Positions 6,214-7,424 of a DNA stretch of 7,424 bases are shown piece by piece. The position numbers and the translations under genes are program-made. Within the stretch, counting starts at the first letter, position 1. The number at the start of each line of letters is the position of its first letter. Under the pieces are notes generated by a model, which worked only from the letters and a program-made list of their open reading frames with translations, was not told where the DNA came from and made no database searches. The DNA comes from an uncultured Eubacterium sp. (GTDB lineage: Bacteria; Bacillota; Clostridia; Lachnospirales; Lachnospiraceae). The DNA lies in contig CAJOOU010000003.1 of assembly GCA_905236735.1 (NCBI GenBank), positions 1-7,424 of the forward strand, read 5' to 3'.

Positions 6214-7424
6214 ATGGATGAAGGAAGCATCATAAAAAGAATTCTCCCCAACAGCCTGGAAGCTGAGCAGTGTGTGATAGGCTCTATGGTAATGGATATG
6301 GATGCCATTACTACGGCCTGCGAGTTTATAAACGCTGATGACTTCTATCACAAACAGTATGCCCTGCTTTTTGAGGCCATGACGGAGCTGTATAATGAAG
6401 GCAAACCGGTGGATCCGGTGACTCTTCAGGAGCGTTTGAAAACAAAGAATGCGCCCGAAGAAGTGGCGAGTCTCGGATTTCTGGGTGATCTTGTAACTGC
6501 GGTTCCTACATCGGCAAATATAAGACATTATGCTAAAATCGTGCAGGAAAAATCCCTGCTGAGAAAGCTGATAAGGACAACGGAAGCTATAGAAAACGAT
6601 TGCTACAGCGGGCAGGAGCCTTTGGAAGTTATAATGGAGGATGCCGAAAAAAATATGTTTAAGGTCCTCCAGACAGGCGGCAGCTCGGATTATGTACCGA
6701 TTAAGGATGTGGTAATAGAGGCACTCGAAAAGATTGAAATGGCTGCACGCTCCAAAGGAGCGGTTACCGGACTTTCTACGGGATTTACCGATCTTGACTA
6801 TAAGACAAGCGGGCTTCAGCCTTCGGACCTTATCCTTATTGCGGCGCGTCCGTCCATGGGTAAAACGGCTTTTGCCTTAAATATTGCCCAGTATATAGCT
6901 ACAAGGCTTAATGAAACCGTGGCTATTTTTTCTCTCGAGATGTCAAAGGTACAGCTTGTAAACAGACTTATTGCCATGGAGTCACATGTTGATTCTCAGG
7001 GAATAAGGACGGGACAGCTCAATGAAAATGAATGGGAAAGCCTTATAGAAGGTGCCGGAGTTATAGGCTCATCTAAGCTTATAATAGACGATACGCCGTC
7101 TATTTCCGTCTCTGAGCTGCGTTCGAAATGCAGAAAATACAAGCTTGAACATGACCTTAAAATCATTCTCATAGACTATCTGCAGCTTATGACGGGCAGT
7201 GGAAAAACCGATTCGAGGCAGCAGGAGATTTCGGATATATCAAGAGCTTTGAAAGCGCTTGCCAGAGAGCTTAATGTGCCTGTGGTAGCTCTTTCGCAGC
7301 TTTCAAGAGCTGTAGAAAAGAGAGATGATAAAAGACCGATGCTTTCAGACCTGAGAGAGTCGGGAGCCATAGAGCAGGATGCGGATGTGGTAATGTTTCT
7401 TTACAGGGAGGATTACTACAAAAA
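6214..7424 (+). CDS. dnaB: Replicative DNA helicase DnaB (3' end outside the window)
   Basis: The frame is open from ATG 6214 to the window edge, giving 403 residues of a protein usually about 440-450 long. DnaB is the hexameric, ATP-driven helicase that unwinds DNA 5' to 3' at the replication fork (called DnaC in B. subtilis). The N-terminal DnaB domain begins with LPNSLEAEQCVIGSM and HKQYALLFEAM. The RecA-like domain shows Walker A (ARPSMGKT, Lys217), FSLEMSK after it, Walker B (ILIDYLQLM, Asp321) and the VVALSQLSRAVEKR / LSDLRESGAIEQDAD segment. The arginine finger region lies beyond the end. No intein or other insertion interrupts the visible part, including the Walker A site where inteins often sit. 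GGAG (6203-6206) lies seven bases before the ATG, inside the end of rplI. The one-base gap after the rplI stop implies an operon. Confidence 0.96.
   Translation, partial: MDEGSIIKRILPNSLEAEQCVIGSMVMDMDAITTACEFINADDFYHKQYALLFEAMTELYNEGKPVDPVTLQERLKTKNAPEEVASLGFLGDLVTAVPTSANIRHYAKIVQEKSLLRKLIRTTEAIENDCYSGQEPLEVIMEDAEKNMFKVLQTGGSSDYVPIKDVVIEALEKIEMAARSKGAVTGLSTGFTDLDYKTSGLQPSDLILIAARPSMGKTAFALNIAQYIATRLNETVAIFSLEMSKVQLVNRLIAMESHVDSQGIRTGQLNENEWESLIEGAGVIGSSKLIIDDTPSISVSELRSKCRKYKLEHDLKIILIDYLQLMTGSGKTDSRQQEISDISRALKALARELNVPVVALSQLSRAVEKRDDKRPMLSDLRESGAIEQDADVVMFLYREDYYK

Noticed and set aside
1..7424. CRISPR arrays, tRNA/rRNA genes, insertion sequences, integrase or toxin-antitoxin genes, inteins
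   Set aside because: No direct-repeat array, RNA-gene signature, transposase or integrase motif, or terminal inverted repeats were seen. The visible DnaB is uninterrupted at its Walker A site.

Overview
The window looks like a chromosomal segment of a Gram-positive Clostridia bacterium, most likely of the Lachnospiraceae type. This rests on three things. First, the replication/ribosome gene order ssb–rpsR … gdpP–rplI–dnaB is a classic Firmicutes arrangement. Second, Shine-Dalgarno sites are strong and purine-rich. Third, base composition is moderate to low GC, and GdpP has the Firmicutes PAS/GGDEF/DHH-DHHA1 architecture. The genus cannot be fixed from the sequence alone.

Layout: bases 1-30 are probably the tail of the preceding gene (rpsF by position), overlapping ssb (27-479). 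Then come rpsR (510-761) and a strong rho-independent terminator (783-818). An accessory metabolic block follows at 849-3650. On the minus strand it holds an Asp/Glu racemase-family gene (849-1634), coupled by an ATGA overlap to the C-terminal remnant of a DAO-family FAD amino-acid oxidase (1631 to about 1965). On the plus strand it holds a 5'-truncated D-2-hydroxyacid dehydrogenase (about 1956-2722) and an intact AEC-family transporter (2742-3650). A hairpin terminator (3665-3703) closes this block. A promoter with an extended -10 box then sits directly against the gdpP start codon. gdpP (3721-5772), rplI (5769-6212) and dnaB (6214 to the window end, incomplete) form a tight coupled operon.

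The core genes serve replication (SSB, DnaB helicase), translation (S18, L9) and c-di-AMP turnover (GdpP). The accessory block suggests amino-acid/2-hydroxyacid interconversion with export or uptake, but it is damaged. Two divergently oriented genes have both lost their 5' ends, and their coding sequences are fused head to head at the 10-bp palindrome CTTTGCAAAG (1956-1965). The simplest reading is a deletion of both 5' ends and the shared promoter region, although an inversion or an assembly/amplification chimera would look the same. I do not see a new defence, mobile or RNA system. The fusion junction and the possibly leaderless gdpP transcript are the two points most worth a second look.
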